64,000 bases of DNA from UBA668 sp043740085. Lineage in GTDB: Bacteria; Actinomycetota; Acidimicrobiia; Acidimicrobiales; Ilumatobacteraceae. The stretch's first letter is position 1; each line of letters begins with the position of its first letter. Shown one piece after another: positions 1 to 10,480 of the stretch. Below the pieces are notes generated by a model. It was not told the origin of the DNA. It saw only the letters and a list, made by a program, of their open reading frames with translations, and did not search any database. The position numbers were made by a program, and so were the translations under genes. Location: assembly GCA_043740085.1 (NCBI GenBank), contig JAYUCY010000001.1, positions 6,583-70,582 on the forward strand, written 5' to 3'.

Positions 1-792
1 CTGGTGTCTGAGCGTGTCGATCGGCGAGCGGCGCGCGTGTTGGAGCCAGCACTCGCGCCAGGGATCCGGAGCGGATTGGCCGTTGCGGGGGATCATCAGG
101 TCGATAACCGCCGTCTGCTCGAAGCGCTTGGTATGGCGGCGTCCCGGTCGGGTGTGTGCGTGGAGCGTCACACGGCGTCATTGATGGTTGATGCCGGACG
201 GGTGATCGGGGTGCGTCTCGGGGACAACGAAGTGATCGCGGCGGACGTCATCGTGGTCGCTGCCGGGTGCTGGTCGGCGTCGATCGAGGGGCTGGAGCCG
301 CGCATGCGCCCGCCGGTGCGGCCTGTGAAGGGGCAGATTTTGCGTCTTCGCGCCGATCCGTTGCGGATGCCGATCAGCAGGACGGTGCGGGGATTGGTGC
401 ACGGGTCGCGTGTCTATCTGGTGCCCCGGTCGAGTGGCGAGATCGTGGTCGGGGCGACGGTCGAAGAACGCGGTTTTGAGACGACGGTGACGGCCGGCGG
501 GGTACACGACCTGTTGCGGGACGCCCGGACGGTGGTGCCCGAGATCGCCGAATGCGAGTTGGTCGAGTGCTGGGCGGGGTTGCGACCCGGCAGCCCAAGG
601 AATGCGCCGACGCTCGGACGCACGCCCGTGGATGGCCTGGTCATCGCGACCGGTCATCATCGCAACGGGATCTTGCTCGCGGCGGTGACAGCGTCGGGTA
701 TCGCCAGTGTGGTCTGTGACGGCGTCACACCGCCAGCGCTGCTGCCGTTCGCGCCCGGTCGCTGGGAGCAAAACCTCGAGGCCGTCGGATGA
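1..792 (+). CDS. thiO: Glycine oxidase ThiO, C-terminal part (gene begins before the window)
   Basis: FAD-dependent oxidase that turns glycine into the imine (dehydroglycine) used with the ThiS thiocarboxylate to build the thiazole of thiamine. The reading frame is open from the first base, so the Rossmann FAD-binding N-terminus lies outside the window. What is visible is the substrate and C-terminal FAD part: a VIVVAAGCW strand, the segment PVKGQILRL, and the family hallmark GHHRNGILLAAVTA near the end. The stop overlaps the thiS start (ATGA), so it heads the thiO-S-G-E-D operon. The GTG at base 4 is unlikely to be the true start. Identification rests on these motifs together with the thiS and thiG neighbours. 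Confidence 0.9.
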   Translation: MVSERVDRRAARVLEPALAPGIRSGLAVAGDHQVDNRRLLEALGMAASRSGVCVERHTASLMVDAGRVIGVRLGDNEVIAADVIVVAAGCWSASIEGLEPRMRPPVRPVKGQILRLRADPLRMPISRTVRGLVHGSRVYLVPRSSGEIVVGATVEERGFETTVTAGGVHDLLRDARTVVPEIAECELVECWAGLRPGSPRNAPTLGRTPVDGLVIATGHHRNGILLAAVTASGIASVVCDGVTPPALLPFAPGRWEQNLEAVG

Positions 793-992
793 TCCAGGTC
801 CAGGTCAACGGCAAGGAAGTGGCGATGCCAGACGGGTCAACGGTGTCGTCGTTGGTCGATGGTATGGGCCGAGACCGACGCGGCATCGCCGTTGCGGTCA
901 ACGAGACCGTTGTGCCACGCGGGTTGTGGGAGACAACGCGGGTGTGTGGCGGCGACCGTGTTGAGATCTTGACCGCTGCCCAAGGAGGATGA
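789..992 (+). CDS. thiS: Sulfur carrier protein ThiS
   Basis: Ubiquitin-fold sulfur carrier of 67 residues that brings sulfur to thiazole synthase as a C-terminal thiocarboxylate. The C-terminal Gly-Gly required for adenylation is present (ending AAQGG). The N-terminal beta-strand IQVQVNGKEV and the conserved VAVNETVVPR segment are typical. The ATG overlaps the thiO stop, and the next gene starts one base after its stop, with the thiG ribosome binding site (AAGGAGG) lying inside the thiS 3' end. No ThiF/MoeB-type adenylating enzyme is encoded in this window, so activation must use one from elsewhere. Confidence 0.95.
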   Translation: MIQVQVNGKEVAMPDGSTVSSLVDGMGRDRRGIAVAVNETVVPRGLWETTRVCGGDRVEILTAAQGG

Positions 993-993
993 G

Positions 994-1830
994 ATGGACC
1001 ACGTCGGGGTTGAGGCGGTGCCAACCGTTGGCTATGCGGATCCGTTTGTGATTGCCGGTGTCGCGTTCGCGTCGCGACTGGTGACCGGCACGGGGGGCGC
1101 GACAAGTCTGGATGTGCTGGCGGCCGCGCTACGCGCGTCGGGTACGGAGATGACCACGGTGGCGATGCGCCGAATCGATGCACAGTCGCCGGGGTCGGTG
1201 CTCGATGTGCTCGCCGAACTCAAGTTGCGGGTGTTGCCGAACACTGCCGGTTGCTTCACCGCTCGTGAAGCAGTGCTGACCGCGCGGCTCGCTCGAGAGG
1301 CGCTGGACACGAACTGGGTCAAGTTGGAAGTCATCGCGGACGACCGGACGCTGTTGCCGGAACCGTTCGAGCTCCTCGACGCCGCCGAGCAACTCGTCCG
1401 CGACGGTTTCGTGGTGCTGGCTTACACGAACGACGACCCGGTCATCGCCCAACGGCTCGAGCAGGTCGGGTGTGCGGCGGTGATGCCGTTGGGTTCACCG
1501 ATCGGCAGCGGTCTCGGGATCCGCAACCCGCACAACATCCAAATGATCGTCGAACGGGCCGCTGTGCCGGTCCTGCTCGACGCTGGCATCGGGACCGCGT
1601 CCGATGCTGCGTTGGCGATGGAACTCGGTTGCGACGGCGTCCTGTTGGCGTCGGCAATCACACGCGCCCACGATCCCGTGCGAATGGCGGCAGCGATGCG
1701 CCACGCTGTTCACGCAGGTCGCCTGGCTCGCTCGGCGGGACGGATACCGCGACGCCGCTATGCGCTGGCGTCGACCTCGCCGGACGGCCGCTCCACCTTC
1801 ACGGGTCCAGCGTTGGAAGCGGACACGTGA
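994..1830 (+). CDS. thiG: Thiazole synthase ThiG
   Basis: TIM-barrel enzyme that condenses 1-deoxy-D-xylulose 5-phosphate, dehydroglycine and ThiS-thiocarboxylate into the thiazole phosphate. The 278 residues include the Schiff-base lysine in NWVKLEVI (about residue 109), the MPLGSPIGSGLGI phosphate-binding loop and the second phosphate-binding stretch VLLDAGIGTASDAA. Start chosen at the ATG 5 bases after a strong AAGGAGG. The C-terminal 15-20 residues run past the usual end of the family. The stop overlaps thiE (GTGA), so translation is coupled. Confidence 0.95.
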   Translation: MDHVGVEAVPTVGYADPFVIAGVAFASRLVTGTGGATSLDVLAAALRASGTEMTTVAMRRIDAQSPGSVLDVLAELKLRVLPNTAGCFTAREAVLTARLAREALDTNWVKLEVIADDRTLLPEPFELLDAAEQLVRDGFVVLAYTNDDPVIAQRLEQVGCAAVMPLGSPIGSGLGIRNPHNIQMIVERAAVPVLLDAGIGTASDAALAMELGCDGVLLASAITRAHDPVRMAAAMRHAVHAGRLARSAGRIPRRRYALASTSPDGRSTFTGPALEADT

Positions 1831-2468
1831 GCGGCACCGTTGAGCCGCTGGTCGTGCTGACGGACCGCTTCGCCTGCGAGGCCCGGGGACGTTCACTGAT
1901 CGAGACCGTCGGCGAAGCAGTCGACGGCGGCGCTCGCGCCGTGCTCGTGCGGGAGAAGGACCTTTCGTTGCCGGAGCGGCGAGGGCTCCTTGACGCCGTG
2001 TGCCGTCTGCTCGAACCGTTCGGCGGCCGCGTCGGGATCGCATCCGACGCGAACCTCGCGACGGCGGCTGGTGTCGGTTGGGTGCATCTCGCGCAAGCCG
2101 ACCGATTCTCTGCGCGACTTCGGGGGGCCGACGCACCGGAGCTGCTTGTCGGGCGGTCGTGTCACAGCGTCGCCGAAGCCGTCGTGGCGAGCGAGGAAGG
2201 GTGCGACTACATCATGGCTTCACCGGTCGCGCTCACCCGGTCGAAGCCGGGCTACGGGCCGCCGCTGGACATCGCAGGCCTGCGCGCCATCGGCGCTGCC
2301 GCAGGAGGCGTCCCCGTGTTGGCGCTCGGCGGTGTCACCCCGCACGACTGCGCGAGTTGGTTGTCGGCAGGCGCCCGCGGCATTGCGGTGATGGGCGGAA
2401 TCATGAGCGCCACTGATCCCGCAGCCATGACCGCTGCCTACCTTCGGGCAATCGACTCCACATCGTGA
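1827..2468 (+). CDS. thiE: Thiamine-phosphate synthase ThiE
   Basis: Couples hydroxymethylpyrimidine diphosphate and thiazole phosphate to thiamine phosphate. 213 residues in a TIM-barrel. Visible are the substrate segment VREKDLS near residue 40, the central GRSCHSVAEA, the SKPGYGPPLD loop and the phosphate-binding VLALGGVTPHDC and GIAVMGGI at the end. The GTG start overlaps the thiG stop; a longer open frame runs upstream in the same frame but is only a shadow over thiG. A TenI-like aminotransferase-free paralogue is the alternative, but operon position and the pyrophosphate motifs favour ThiE. Confidence 0.88.
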   Translation: MSGTVEPLVVLTDRFACEARGRSLIETVGEAVDGGARAVLVREKDLSLPERRGLLDAVCRLLEPFGGRVGIASDANLATAAGVGWVHLAQADRFSARLRGADAPELLVGRSCHSVAEAVVASEEGCDYIMASPVALTRSKPGYGPPLDIAGLRAIGAAAGGVPVLALGGVTPHDCASWLSAGARGIAVMGGIMSATDPAAMTAAYLRAIDSTS

Positions 2469-3298
2469 CGACAACAACGCCGCCGATTGCGTTGACAATC
2501 GCCGGTTCCGACTCGGGTGGTGGTGCAGGGGTGCACGCGGATCTGAAGACGTTCGCTGCGCACGGCGTTCACGGCACGAGCGCGATCACTGCGCTGACTG
2601 CGCAGAACACGGTTGGTGTCTTCGGGGTCCATGTTGCACCTGCGTCGTTCGTCGATCAGCAGATGGCTGTCGTGCTCGCCGATTTCGATGTTGGCGCGGT
2701 GAAAACGGGGATGCTCGCGACGGCCGAGATCGTCTCTGTCGTCGCAGCCCGTGCCGCCAGGGGTGAGCTGCTCAATCTCGTCGTCGATCCGGTGATGGTC
2801 GCGACCAGCGGCGATCACCTTCTCGACCCCGGGGCCGAACGTGCCTACATCACCGAGTTGTTCCCGTATGCGACCGTGATCACACCCAACATCGCCGAAG
2901 CGTCCCTGCTTGTCGGACGACCGGTGAGCACGGTCGACGAACAGATCGACGCGGCACGCCGCCTGTTCGACTACGGCCCGGCATGTGTTGTTGTCACCGG
3001 CGGCGACGCCGACGGCGTCGAGGTCGTGGATGTCGTCTTCGACGGGACCACGATCCGGTTGCTGCGCTCGACCAAGATCTCGACGTTCAACACGCACGGC
3101 ACCGGCTGCACGTTCTCGGCAGCGATCACCGCCCGCCTTGCTGCAGGTGACACGAGCAGCGACGCGATCGATGGCGCCAAGCGTTACATCACTGCCGCAC
3201 TCCACGGCGCAGCCGAATGGCGGCTCGGCCGTGGTCACGGACCGGTCGATCACCTCGCACTGCGGCCCCGCGCGCGACTCGGGACCGAACCGGTGTGA
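2465..3298 (+). CDS. thiD: Hydroxymethylpyrimidine/phosphomethylpyrimidine kinase ThiD
   Basis: Ribokinase-like kinase performing the two phosphorylations of HMP to HMP-PP. 277 residues. N-terminal ALTIAGSDSGGGAGVHADLKTF is the family signature, VKTGML and VVDPVMVATSG lie in the middle, and the anion hole with catalytic Asp region FNTHGTGCTFSAA is at about residue 205-217. GTG start overlaps the thiE stop (GTGA). It closes the first thiamine operon. The next thiamine gene, thiC, has its own riboswitch about 60 bases downstream. Confidence 0.95.
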   Translation: MTTTTPPIALTIAGSDSGGGAGVHADLKTFAAHGVHGTSAITALTAQNTVGVFGVHVAPASFVDQQMAVVLADFDVGAVKTGMLATAEIVSVVAARAARGELLNLVVDPVMVATSGDHLLDPGAERAYITELFPYATVITPNIAEASLLVGRPVSTVDEQIDAARRLFDYGPACVVVTGGDADGVEVVDVVFDGTTIRLLRSTKISTFNTHGTGCTFSAAITARLAAGDTSSDAIDGAKRYITAALHGAAEWRLGRGHGPVDHLALRPRARLGTEPV

Positions 3299-3359
3299 TG
3301 TGTCGCCGCCGTTTGTGTGGATGGCGAGTGCGGTCGGTGTGCTACCGTGAGGTCATTGA

Positions 3360-3449
3360 ACGCGGGAGCTCACCGTTTGTGGGCTGAGAGGGTGACTGAA
3401 GGGTCGCCGACCGCCTGAACCTGTCCGGGTAATGCCGGCGTAGGGAGAC
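3360..3449 (+). promoter_or_regulatory. TPP riboswitch (THI element) controlling thiC
   Basis: The conserved cores CTGAGAGGGTGACT (3383-3396), GACCGCCTGAACCTG (3409-3423) and the 3' GTAATGCCGGCGTAGGGAG (3429-3447) are the standard thiamine pyrophosphate aptamer, with the closing CGGGAGCTC arm from 3363. The final AGGGAG sits 6 bases before the thiC ATG and looks like the Shine-Dalgarno sequence itself. Ligand binding could therefore directly hide the ribosome binding site, which is inference. It lies between thiD and thiC, so only thiC is placed behind it. Confidence 0.93.
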
Positions 3450-3453
3450 AACC

Positions 3454-5193
<1,740 letters not shown>

Positions 5194-5290
5194 TCGTTCG
5201 AACCACACGCGGACAGTCATTGACGAGGTCGGCCCGCGGCATCGAACGAATATGAAGCCGTAACCTGGGGGCCAGACAGGAAGGTAGAGA

Positions 5291-5872
5291 ATGTCAGCAA
5301 AGCGCGCACCGGTTGATCTCGTCAAGGCTGCCACGGCAGTCCGGCTGTTGTTGGAGGCGATCGGCGAAGACCCGGACCGCGCCGGGTTGACAGAAACCCC
5401 CGCCCGCGTCGCGCGCAGCTACGCCCAGCTGCTCCACGGCTACTCAGAAGATCCGGGCGACCATCTCGACCGACAATTCGAAGTCGACCATGACGAAATG
5501 GTGATCGTGCGCAATATCGCGTTCTCCTCGATGTGTGAGCATCACCTGCTGCCGTTCATCGGCACCGCCCACATCGCCTACATCCCTGGTGAGCACGGGC
5601 GAGTGTGCGGTCTCTCCAAACTCGCACGCGTCGTCGACGGATACTCGCGCCGCCTGCAGGTGCAAGAACGACTCACCGTACAGATCGCCGACGCGATCAT
5701 GCTGCGCCTCGACCCCGCCGGTGTGCTCGTGGTGATGGAAGCCGAACACATGTGCATGTCGATCCGAGGAGCGATGAAACCGGGCTCGTCCACGACCACG
5801 TCTGCGGTTCGTGGCGTCTTGAAGACAAAGCCCGAGACCCGCTCTGAGGCATTGACACTGCTCGGTCGCTGA
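5291..5872 (+). CDS. folE: GTP cyclohydrolase I FolE
   Basis: First step of tetrahydrofolate (and pterin) synthesis: GTP to 7,8-dihydroneopterin triphosphate. 193 residues. Zinc and catalytic motif SMCEHHLLPF at about residue 78 and the second zinc Cys/substrate motif EAEHMCMSIRGAMKPGS near residue 151 are intact. An AGGAAGG lies 8-14 bases before the ATG. The 97-base gap behind thiC suggests its own promoter (a TATGAA at 5251 is a possible -10, not scored). It converges with the NUDIX gene, whose stop lies 3 bases away. Confidence 0.97.
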   Translation: MSAKRAPVDLVKAATAVRLLLEAIGEDPDRAGLTETPARVARSYAQLLHGYSEDPGDHLDRQFEVDHDEMVIVRNIAFSSMCEHHLLPFIGTAHIAYIPGEHGRVCGLSKLARVVDGYSRRLQVQERLTVQIADAIMLRLDPAGVLVVMEAEHMCMSIRGAMKPGSSTTTSAVRGVLKTKPETRSEALTLLGR

Positions 5873-5875
5873 AGG

Positions 5876-6493
5876 TCAGATGCCGAGCGGGTCCTGGCCG
5901 ACAAGGTGGCGTTCGACCATGATTGCCAACACCACCCAGTAACTATCGACCGGCGGCACCAGCTCTGCGCCGGTGCATCGGACCGGCCTGACCCGCCCGG
6001 CGGTATCGACCTCGACTGCAGAGACCTCAATCGTCGAGTCATCGAGCATCGCCAGCACATCGAGAACTGCGACCTCGACGTAGCCGCCAACCTCGTCAGG
6101 GTCCAACCGCAACTGCTCCAGGGGTGTGTCGTCAGTGAGCAGGTAGACGTGCGCGATCTCACGGTTGCGTCCCTCGCCATGATCGTCGGCCAACAGTCGC
6201 CGCCCGAGACTGACAAGACGGGCTGAGTCAATGGTCAAACCCATCTCTTCGTGCAATTCGCGCACCCCGTCGACGGGTTGTTCGCCCGCCAACAGATGCC
6301 CCGTAACTGACAGATCGAGCATGCCGGGGAACGCACGCGCCGAGTGTTTCCGGCGCTGCAACAACACCCGCGCCGGTAGACCAGATCGAGCCACGAGGCA
6401 ATGAAACACCTGATGCCAGTGCCCACCGGCGTGCACGCTCGAACGCGACAGCGTAGCGATCAGTTCTCCGGTCGGGTCGACGACATCAAGCAT
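5876..6493 (-). CDS. NUDIX hydrolase (isopentenyl-diphosphate isomerase-like subgroup)
   Basis: The NUDIX box G-x5-E-x7-R-E-L-x-E-E-x-G-L is complete in GHLLAGEQPVDGVRELHEEMGL, given here as G, E, REL.EE.GL around residues 60-81. The N-terminal LDVVDPTGEL and the GHWHQVFHC segment resemble the IDI/YfcD-type subgroup that hydrolyses or isomerises diphosphate compounds; the substrate cannot be read from sequence. The frame stays open to a GTG at 6568, but those 25 extra residues are Arg-rich and look non-coding, so the ATG at 6493 is preferred. No clear ribosome binding site precedes either start. Confidence 0.85.
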   Translation of the reverse strand: MLDVVDPTGELIATLSRSSVHAGGHWHQVFHCLVARSGLPARVLLQRRKHSARAFPGMLDLSVTGHLLAGEQPVDGVRELHEEMGLTIDSARLVSLGRRLLADDHGEGRNREIAHVYLLTDDTPLEQLRLDPDEVGGYVEVAVLDVLAMLDDSTIEVSAVEVDTAGRVRPVRCTGAELVPPVDSYWVVLAIMVERHLVGQDPLGI

Positions 6494-6847
6494 CTCGTCG
6501 TCGCGACCATCAACTCGCCTGTGACCCACTCGCCTATTCTGCACGGATCTCAGCAGCACGCCCAACACCGCTCACCAAACCGCTGCGACGGTCTGTGCGG
6601 CCTGGCCCCGTGTGTCAGGGTGAAGTGAGACCCCTCGTGTGGTTATAGATCCCGCAAGGAGGACTGCTTCGTCGCACTCGAGCCGGACCACCTCGACCAA
6701 CCTCACGTCAGCGGCACGATGTCGCCGACCCGGAGCTCGGCGACAGCGACCTCAGAGCGGTACTCGTTGACGAAGCCGAGCCCAACGCTGAGAATGACGA
6801 TCGCCGCGATGATCCCACCGTCGGTCGTCGCCGGTGGCCGCTGACAC

Positions 6848-7330
6848 TTGATGGACAGCTCGATAGTTGAGTTGCAGCGTGGCTTCCTGACAGACACCCA
6901 GATCGAAGCAAGTCGGATGATCATGGGGATCGACACGCAGTTGATCGACGATGACACCTACTTCGTTGTGGAGATCGACGGTCAGCTCGCTGGTGCGGCG
7001 GCTGGAAGCGTCGGGCAATGCTCTACGGTCGGAGTCAGACACCAAGAGGCGACAGCGCGTTGCTCGATCCGGCGACCGACGCCGGTCTGGTTCGAGCGTT
7101 GTACACGTCACCTACGTTTGTGCGACGGATTGTCGGGTGGCGGATTCTCGGGCTGTGCGAGCAAGGCTGCCCGCACGGACGGATTCGGTCTGTTGGAGCT
7201 GATGGCGACTCGGTCCGCACGACCGCTCTACGAGGCGTTCTGGCTTTGACGCTGCCGAAGGGGTCGTCGATGAGCGGGGCGGCGTAGGGGCGGCGTAGCG
7301 GTGCCGCTCACGAGGATGAGCCGATCAATT
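6848..7330 (+). pseudogene. GNAT-family N-acetyltransferase, broken by several frameshifts
   Basis: A GNAT protein can be followed across three frames. It starts with DDTYFVVEIDGQLAG in one frame. It shifts near 6993 to CGGWKRRAMLYGRSQTPR and LLDPATDAGLVRALYTSP (about 6994-7160), returns near 7165 to KAARTDGFGLLELMATRSARPLYEAF, shifts near 7241 to GFDAAEGVVDERGG, and again near 7297 to AVPLTRMSRSI. Each piece joins the next as in intact family members (acetyl-CoA loop region VRRIVGWRIL, then ELMAT). At least four indels make a functional product very unlikely. Sequencing error is a less likely explanation because flanking genes are intact. Confidence 0.8.
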
Positions 7331-7587
7331 CCAATGCGTCCTGCCCCTGGCCGACATTCGTGGTTTGCTCTACAGGTCCGGTAATCGGTCGAAGTTTGCT
7401 GATGTTGCCCCGGTTCTATGTTCTGCTCATCTCAGCAGCTGGTTTGCCGATGAAGGGCCGTGAAAGAGGTCGTGCCTTGTTGTTCTTCGTTGCACTGAGT
7501 TCGAAACAGGCAGCGATGTTGCAATTCCCGACGCGGTCGGGGGTCGGCTGCCTCCGTAAGCTTCATCGAGAATGACTCCGGCTTGTG

Positions 7588-8142
7588 ATGGTTGACCGTT
7601 CGTTCGATCTGATCTTGGCGTCCGCGCGGGCCGGCGATGGCCGGGGTTTCGAGGAGCTGTACGAGTCCATGCATCGTCGCGTCTTTGCGTTCGCTACAGC
7701 CCGGGGTGCGTCCGATCCGGAAGCCTTGGTGAACGATGTCTTCCTGAAGGTGTTCACGAACATCGCCGCGTTCGTCGGTAACGAGGCCCAGTTCAGTGGG
7801 TGGGTGTTCAGGATCACCCGCAACAAACTTATTGACGAGTCTCGCCAGCGCAAGCGCCGCGTGGAGGAATCAGAGCTCCACGAGGCCCACGAATCGTCGG
7901 CTGCAGCGGGCAACGTGGAATCCGAGGCCCTCGCCCACATGGGAGACGACTGGGTCCGTGCCCAACTGGGTGTGCTGACCGCGGAGCAACGCGATGTCGT
8001 CATGTTGCGCGTGGTATCGAGTCTGACGATCGAAGAGATCGCCGAAGTGATGGGCAAGCGAGTCGGGGCCATCAAGGCAATGCAACGTCGCGCGTTTCGC
8101 ACGCTTGCCCGCAATCTCGAGCGTCAGACCGTACCCCAATGA
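7588..8142 (+). CDS. ECF-type RNA polymerase sigma factor
   Basis: Extracytoplasmic function (sigma-70 family) factor of about 184 residues. Region 2 covers roughly residues 18-85 (FEELYESMHRRVFAFA, then DVFLKVFTNI and FSGWVFRITRNKLID, the promoter -10 contacting helices). Region 4 covers about 120-175 (LGVLTAEQRDVVMLRVV, LTIEEIAEVMGKRVGAIK, the -35 helix-turn-helix). ATG at 7588 chosen; a GTG one codon upstream is possible. The stop overlaps the next gene (ATGA), which is probably its membrane anti-sigma partner. Confidence 0.92.
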   Translation: MVDRSFDLILASARAGDGRGFEELYESMHRRVFAFATARGASDPEALVNDVFLKVFTNIAAFVGNEAQFSGWVFRITRNKLIDESRQRKRRVEESELHEAHESSAAAGNVESEALAHMGDDWVRAQLGVLTAEQRDVVMLRVVSSLTIEEIAEVMGKRVGAIKAMQRRAFRTLARNLERQTVPQ

Positions 8143-9080
8143 GCGACTTTGGCGTTGTCAGTGACGACATGACGAACAGAGCGCTCACCGACGCCGACAT
8201 CGAGGCGCTGATCCAAGGGGCAGCCGTTCCCGGTGCGCCGGCTTCGCTGACCGATCTGCTCGTGTCGTTGCGTCAGCGGGCGGCTGATGTTCCGGGTGTT
8301 CCGGTCTCTGGCGCGTTGAGCGAATTCATCATCGGGCGTGCCTCCCCGCTGGCACCGATCGCGACCTGCGGCTCACATCGGACACTGACCGCTGCGACGC
8401 GACGCCCGACATCGTTGTGGGCCAGGGCAAGTGCGCTGCTGGGGCTGGTACCCGTTTATGTTCTGATCGGCGCGACTGCAGCAGCGGCGGCTGTGGGTGG
8501 CGCCCAACTGTTGGGGCTCGTCGACGTCCCATTCCTGCCCGATCGAGGTCATCAGGTGGAGACGCCTGCACCGTCGGAGCTCGAATCGGGTGCTCCTGTT
8601 CCGTCGGCTGCGTCACAGCCGACGGAAGCCTCCTCCTCGAGCACAGCCGAAACCGGCGACCACAGCTCTCCAGCACCGCCCTCACACGCCGCCGCTGCGT
8701 CGGTGCCAGAAGTACCCTCCAATCAACGACCGGCACCGGCGGTACCGGTACTCCCGGACGCAGCCGATCCGAATGCCACCACGGTCGGCTGCGCGCCTGT
8801 CACGACGCATCCCGTTGGTCCGTCAACCAGCCAGATCCCCCCACAGACCAGTTCGCCCGCCAGTGCGTGTGAGCCAGCAACACCGACGCCCGGGACTCAA
8901 CCTGCCATGGCACCCACCGCGCCGAACAGCTCGCAACCGGCTCTCCCGACCACCCCCGCAAACGACTCCCAAGCAGTTCAGCCCGCCTCTGGATCGAACT
9001 ACGAGGGATGGCCCCCGAGCGAGGCGTCGTCAACCACATCTGCAGGAAATCACGGTCCAGGTAGTACCCCTGGACCGTGA
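8139..9080 (+). CDS. Single-pass membrane protein with Pro/Ser-rich exterior, likely anti-sigma partner
   Basis: 313 residues, start overlapping the sigma factor stop. About 97 cytoplasmic residues are followed by one hydrophobic segment (about 98-128, with VYVLIGATAAAAAVGG). A roughly 180-residue tail very rich in Pro, Ser, Thr and Ala follows, predicted outside the cell. No zinc-binding anti-sigma motif (HxxxCxxC) is present, so the anti-sigma role is inferred only from coupling to the sigma gene and from topology. The tail may span the cell wall. An inverted repeat overlaps its stop codon. Confidence 0.7.
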   Translation: MSDFGVVSDDMTNRALTDADIEALIQGAAVPGAPASLTDLLVSLRQRAADVPGVPVSGALSEFIIGRASPLAPIATCGSHRTLTAATRRPTSLWARASALLGLVPVYVLIGATAAAAAVGGAQLLGLVDVPFLPDRGHQVETPAPSELESGAPVPSAASQPTEASSSSTAETGDHSSPAPPSHAAAASVPEVPSNQRPAPAVPVLPDAADPNATTVGCAPVTTHPVGPSTSQIPPQTSSPASACEPATPTPGTQPAMAPTAPNSSQPALPTTPANDSQAVQPASGSNYEGWPPSEASSTTSAGNHGPGSTPGP

Positions 9081-9081
9081 T
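9049..9081 (+). terminator. Hairpin overlapping the stop of the sigma-partner gene
   Basis: CACGGTCCAGG (9051-9061) is perfectly complementary to CCTGGACCGTG (9069-9079) around a 7-base loop; two flanking A-T pairs extend the stem to 13 bp. It includes the TGA stop. There is no T-run after it, so it may be a weak terminator or an mRNA-stabilising structure. Confidence 0.5.
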
Positions 9082-9259
9082 GAGTCGTTATTCACCGTTG
9101 AGAGGTTTGTCCTGTCAGTGATCATCGCCGCCCGAGTCAAACGTTTCTCACCGAAAAGGCAACCTGGCTGAACTACCAGGAAGCAAAGCCCATGGACCCA
9201 ACAACGGGGTATCCGGGCTGCCGAAGCGAGAACCCTCAACCCGAACAGGAAGTCAACCC

Positions 9260-9853
9260 ATGCGCACAAGAATTCTGCTAGCTCCTACCGCGATCCTTGC
9301 CACGTTCGCACTCGCTTCCGGCCCCGTTTTCGCTGGCGGTGATGACGTAACGAACGACGTGACCACCCAGGAGTGCCCGGCCGCGGACCATGTCGGCGAC
9401 ACCTCCACGGTCGAGGAGGCTGCCCAAGAGGCCGCCGCTGCTGCGGAGGATCTCGCCGCCGACGACACATGCCTGAGCGATGAGTCTCAGCTCGCTACGG
9501 ATGCGCTGCAAGCAGCGCTGGATCGTCTGTCCGCTGAAGGCGCTGGCGGCAATGGCGTGGCCGCAGCAGTGCTCCAGGCGCTACTCGACGGGGAATCACC
9601 GTCAGAGATCGGCGCCGCGCACGGTGCCGCCATGGCCCAGGCCGCGAAGGAACGTCGCTCCGAGCACGCCGCCGCCCAGGAGGCCCCTGAGACGCCCGAG
9701 GCTCCGGTGTCCCCCGCAGTTCCCGCCGTGCCTGCGACCCCCGCAGTTCCCGCCACCCCCGATGCTCCCGCCGATCCTGCGATCCCGGCAACGGCCGCTA
9801 CTCCCGCAGGTCCGAGCACGCCGACTCCGCCCGCGGCACCCGGCCGCCCATAA
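9260..9853 (+). CDS. Secreted Ala/Pro-rich protein
   Basis: 197 residues with a signal peptide (MRTRILLAPTAILATFAL, cleavage probably after VFA near residue 25). The mature N-terminal half is acidic and Ala-rich with two Cys (ECPAAD, DTCLSD). The C-terminal 60 residues are a low-complexity tract of PAVPATP-type repeats. AGGAAG lies 10 bases before the ATG. I do not recognise a family. Its position behind the sigma/anti-sigma pair and its extracytoplasmic nature suggest it could be a target of that sigma factor, which is inference. Confidence 0.7.
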   Translation: MRTRILLAPTAILATFALASGPVFAGGDDVTNDVTTQECPAADHVGDTSTVEEAAQEAAAAAEDLAADDTCLSDESQLATDALQAALDRLSAEGAGGNGVAAAVLQALLDGESPSEIGAAHGAAMAQAAKERRSEHAAAQEAPETPEAPVSPAVPAVPATPAVPATPDAPADPAIPATAATPAGPSTPTPPAAPGRP

Positions 9854-9976
9854 TCTCCACGCACGCTGTCCCGGCCGTCATCAGATCTCTCCGAGACGCC
9901 GGGACAGCGCCGCGTCAGCGACCCGATGCGGCCCGAACTCGAACCCGCCAATCGCCTCTCTGAAAGACCACCAACC

Positions 9977-10480
9977 ATGCAACGTCTGGTCACACTTGCC
10001 ATCGTGTCAGCCATTGCCCTCGCGGCCTGCTCCAGTTCCGAAACAGCCAGCAATGACACCGGCCCGAGTACCAAGGTCACCATCGCGGATGCATCCAACA
10101 CAAGCACCACCTCGACGCCAGACAGCTCAGGAACCCCCAGTACATCGGCCCAGACCGACACTGGTGACACCACCACCACAGCTCCGAATCCGACGAGCGC
10201 CGTTTCCCAAGACGACCTCGTCCGCTTCGTCGCCGCAACAGAAATCGTGCTCAAGGGAACACCCAATCAAGGCATCGTGTACGACGCCCCCGAGATCTAC
10301 ATCGCCATCGCACAAGCCACATGCGCCCGCTTCACCGCCGGCGAAACCTTCGAGCAAGTGTCCAATGACCTGCTCGCCGAGGTAGCCAGCTCAAGTTCGC
10401 ACGATGACAACCGACTCGTCGGAGCAATACTGGGAGCTGCGACACAGACCATCTGCCCCGAGCACGCAAACCTGATCTGA
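9977..10480 (+). CDS. Lipoprotein with DUF732-like C-terminal domain
   Basis: The lipobox LAAC places the lipidated Cys at residue 18 of the 167-residue product started at 9977; the open frame extends upstream but the signal peptide fixes this ATG. A Thr/Ser-rich linker (about 20-75) leads to a roughly 85-residue domain with two Cys (ATCARF, TICPEH). Its spacing and helix pattern resemble DUF732 (small secreted actinobacterial proteins with one disulfide). That family match is by eye only. It sits next to another secreted protein in the same direction. Confidence 0.72.
   Translation: MQRLVTLAIVSAIALAACSSSETASNDTGPSTKVTIADASNTSTTSTPDSSGTPSTSAQTDTGDTTTTAPNPTSAVSQDDLVRFVAATEIVLKGTPNQGIVYDAPEIYIAIAQATCARFTAGETFEQVSNDLLAEVASSSSHDDNRLVGAILGAATQTICPEHANLI

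Noticed and set aside
1470..2468. Longer 332-codon version of ThiE
   Set aside because: The first 119 codons overlap thiG in another frame and have no homology; the GTG at 1827 gives a normal ThiE.
5220..5256. Promoter for folE (TTGACG ... TATGAA)
   Set aside because: The spacing of 25 is too long for a sigma-70 promoter; only the -10-like box is plausible.
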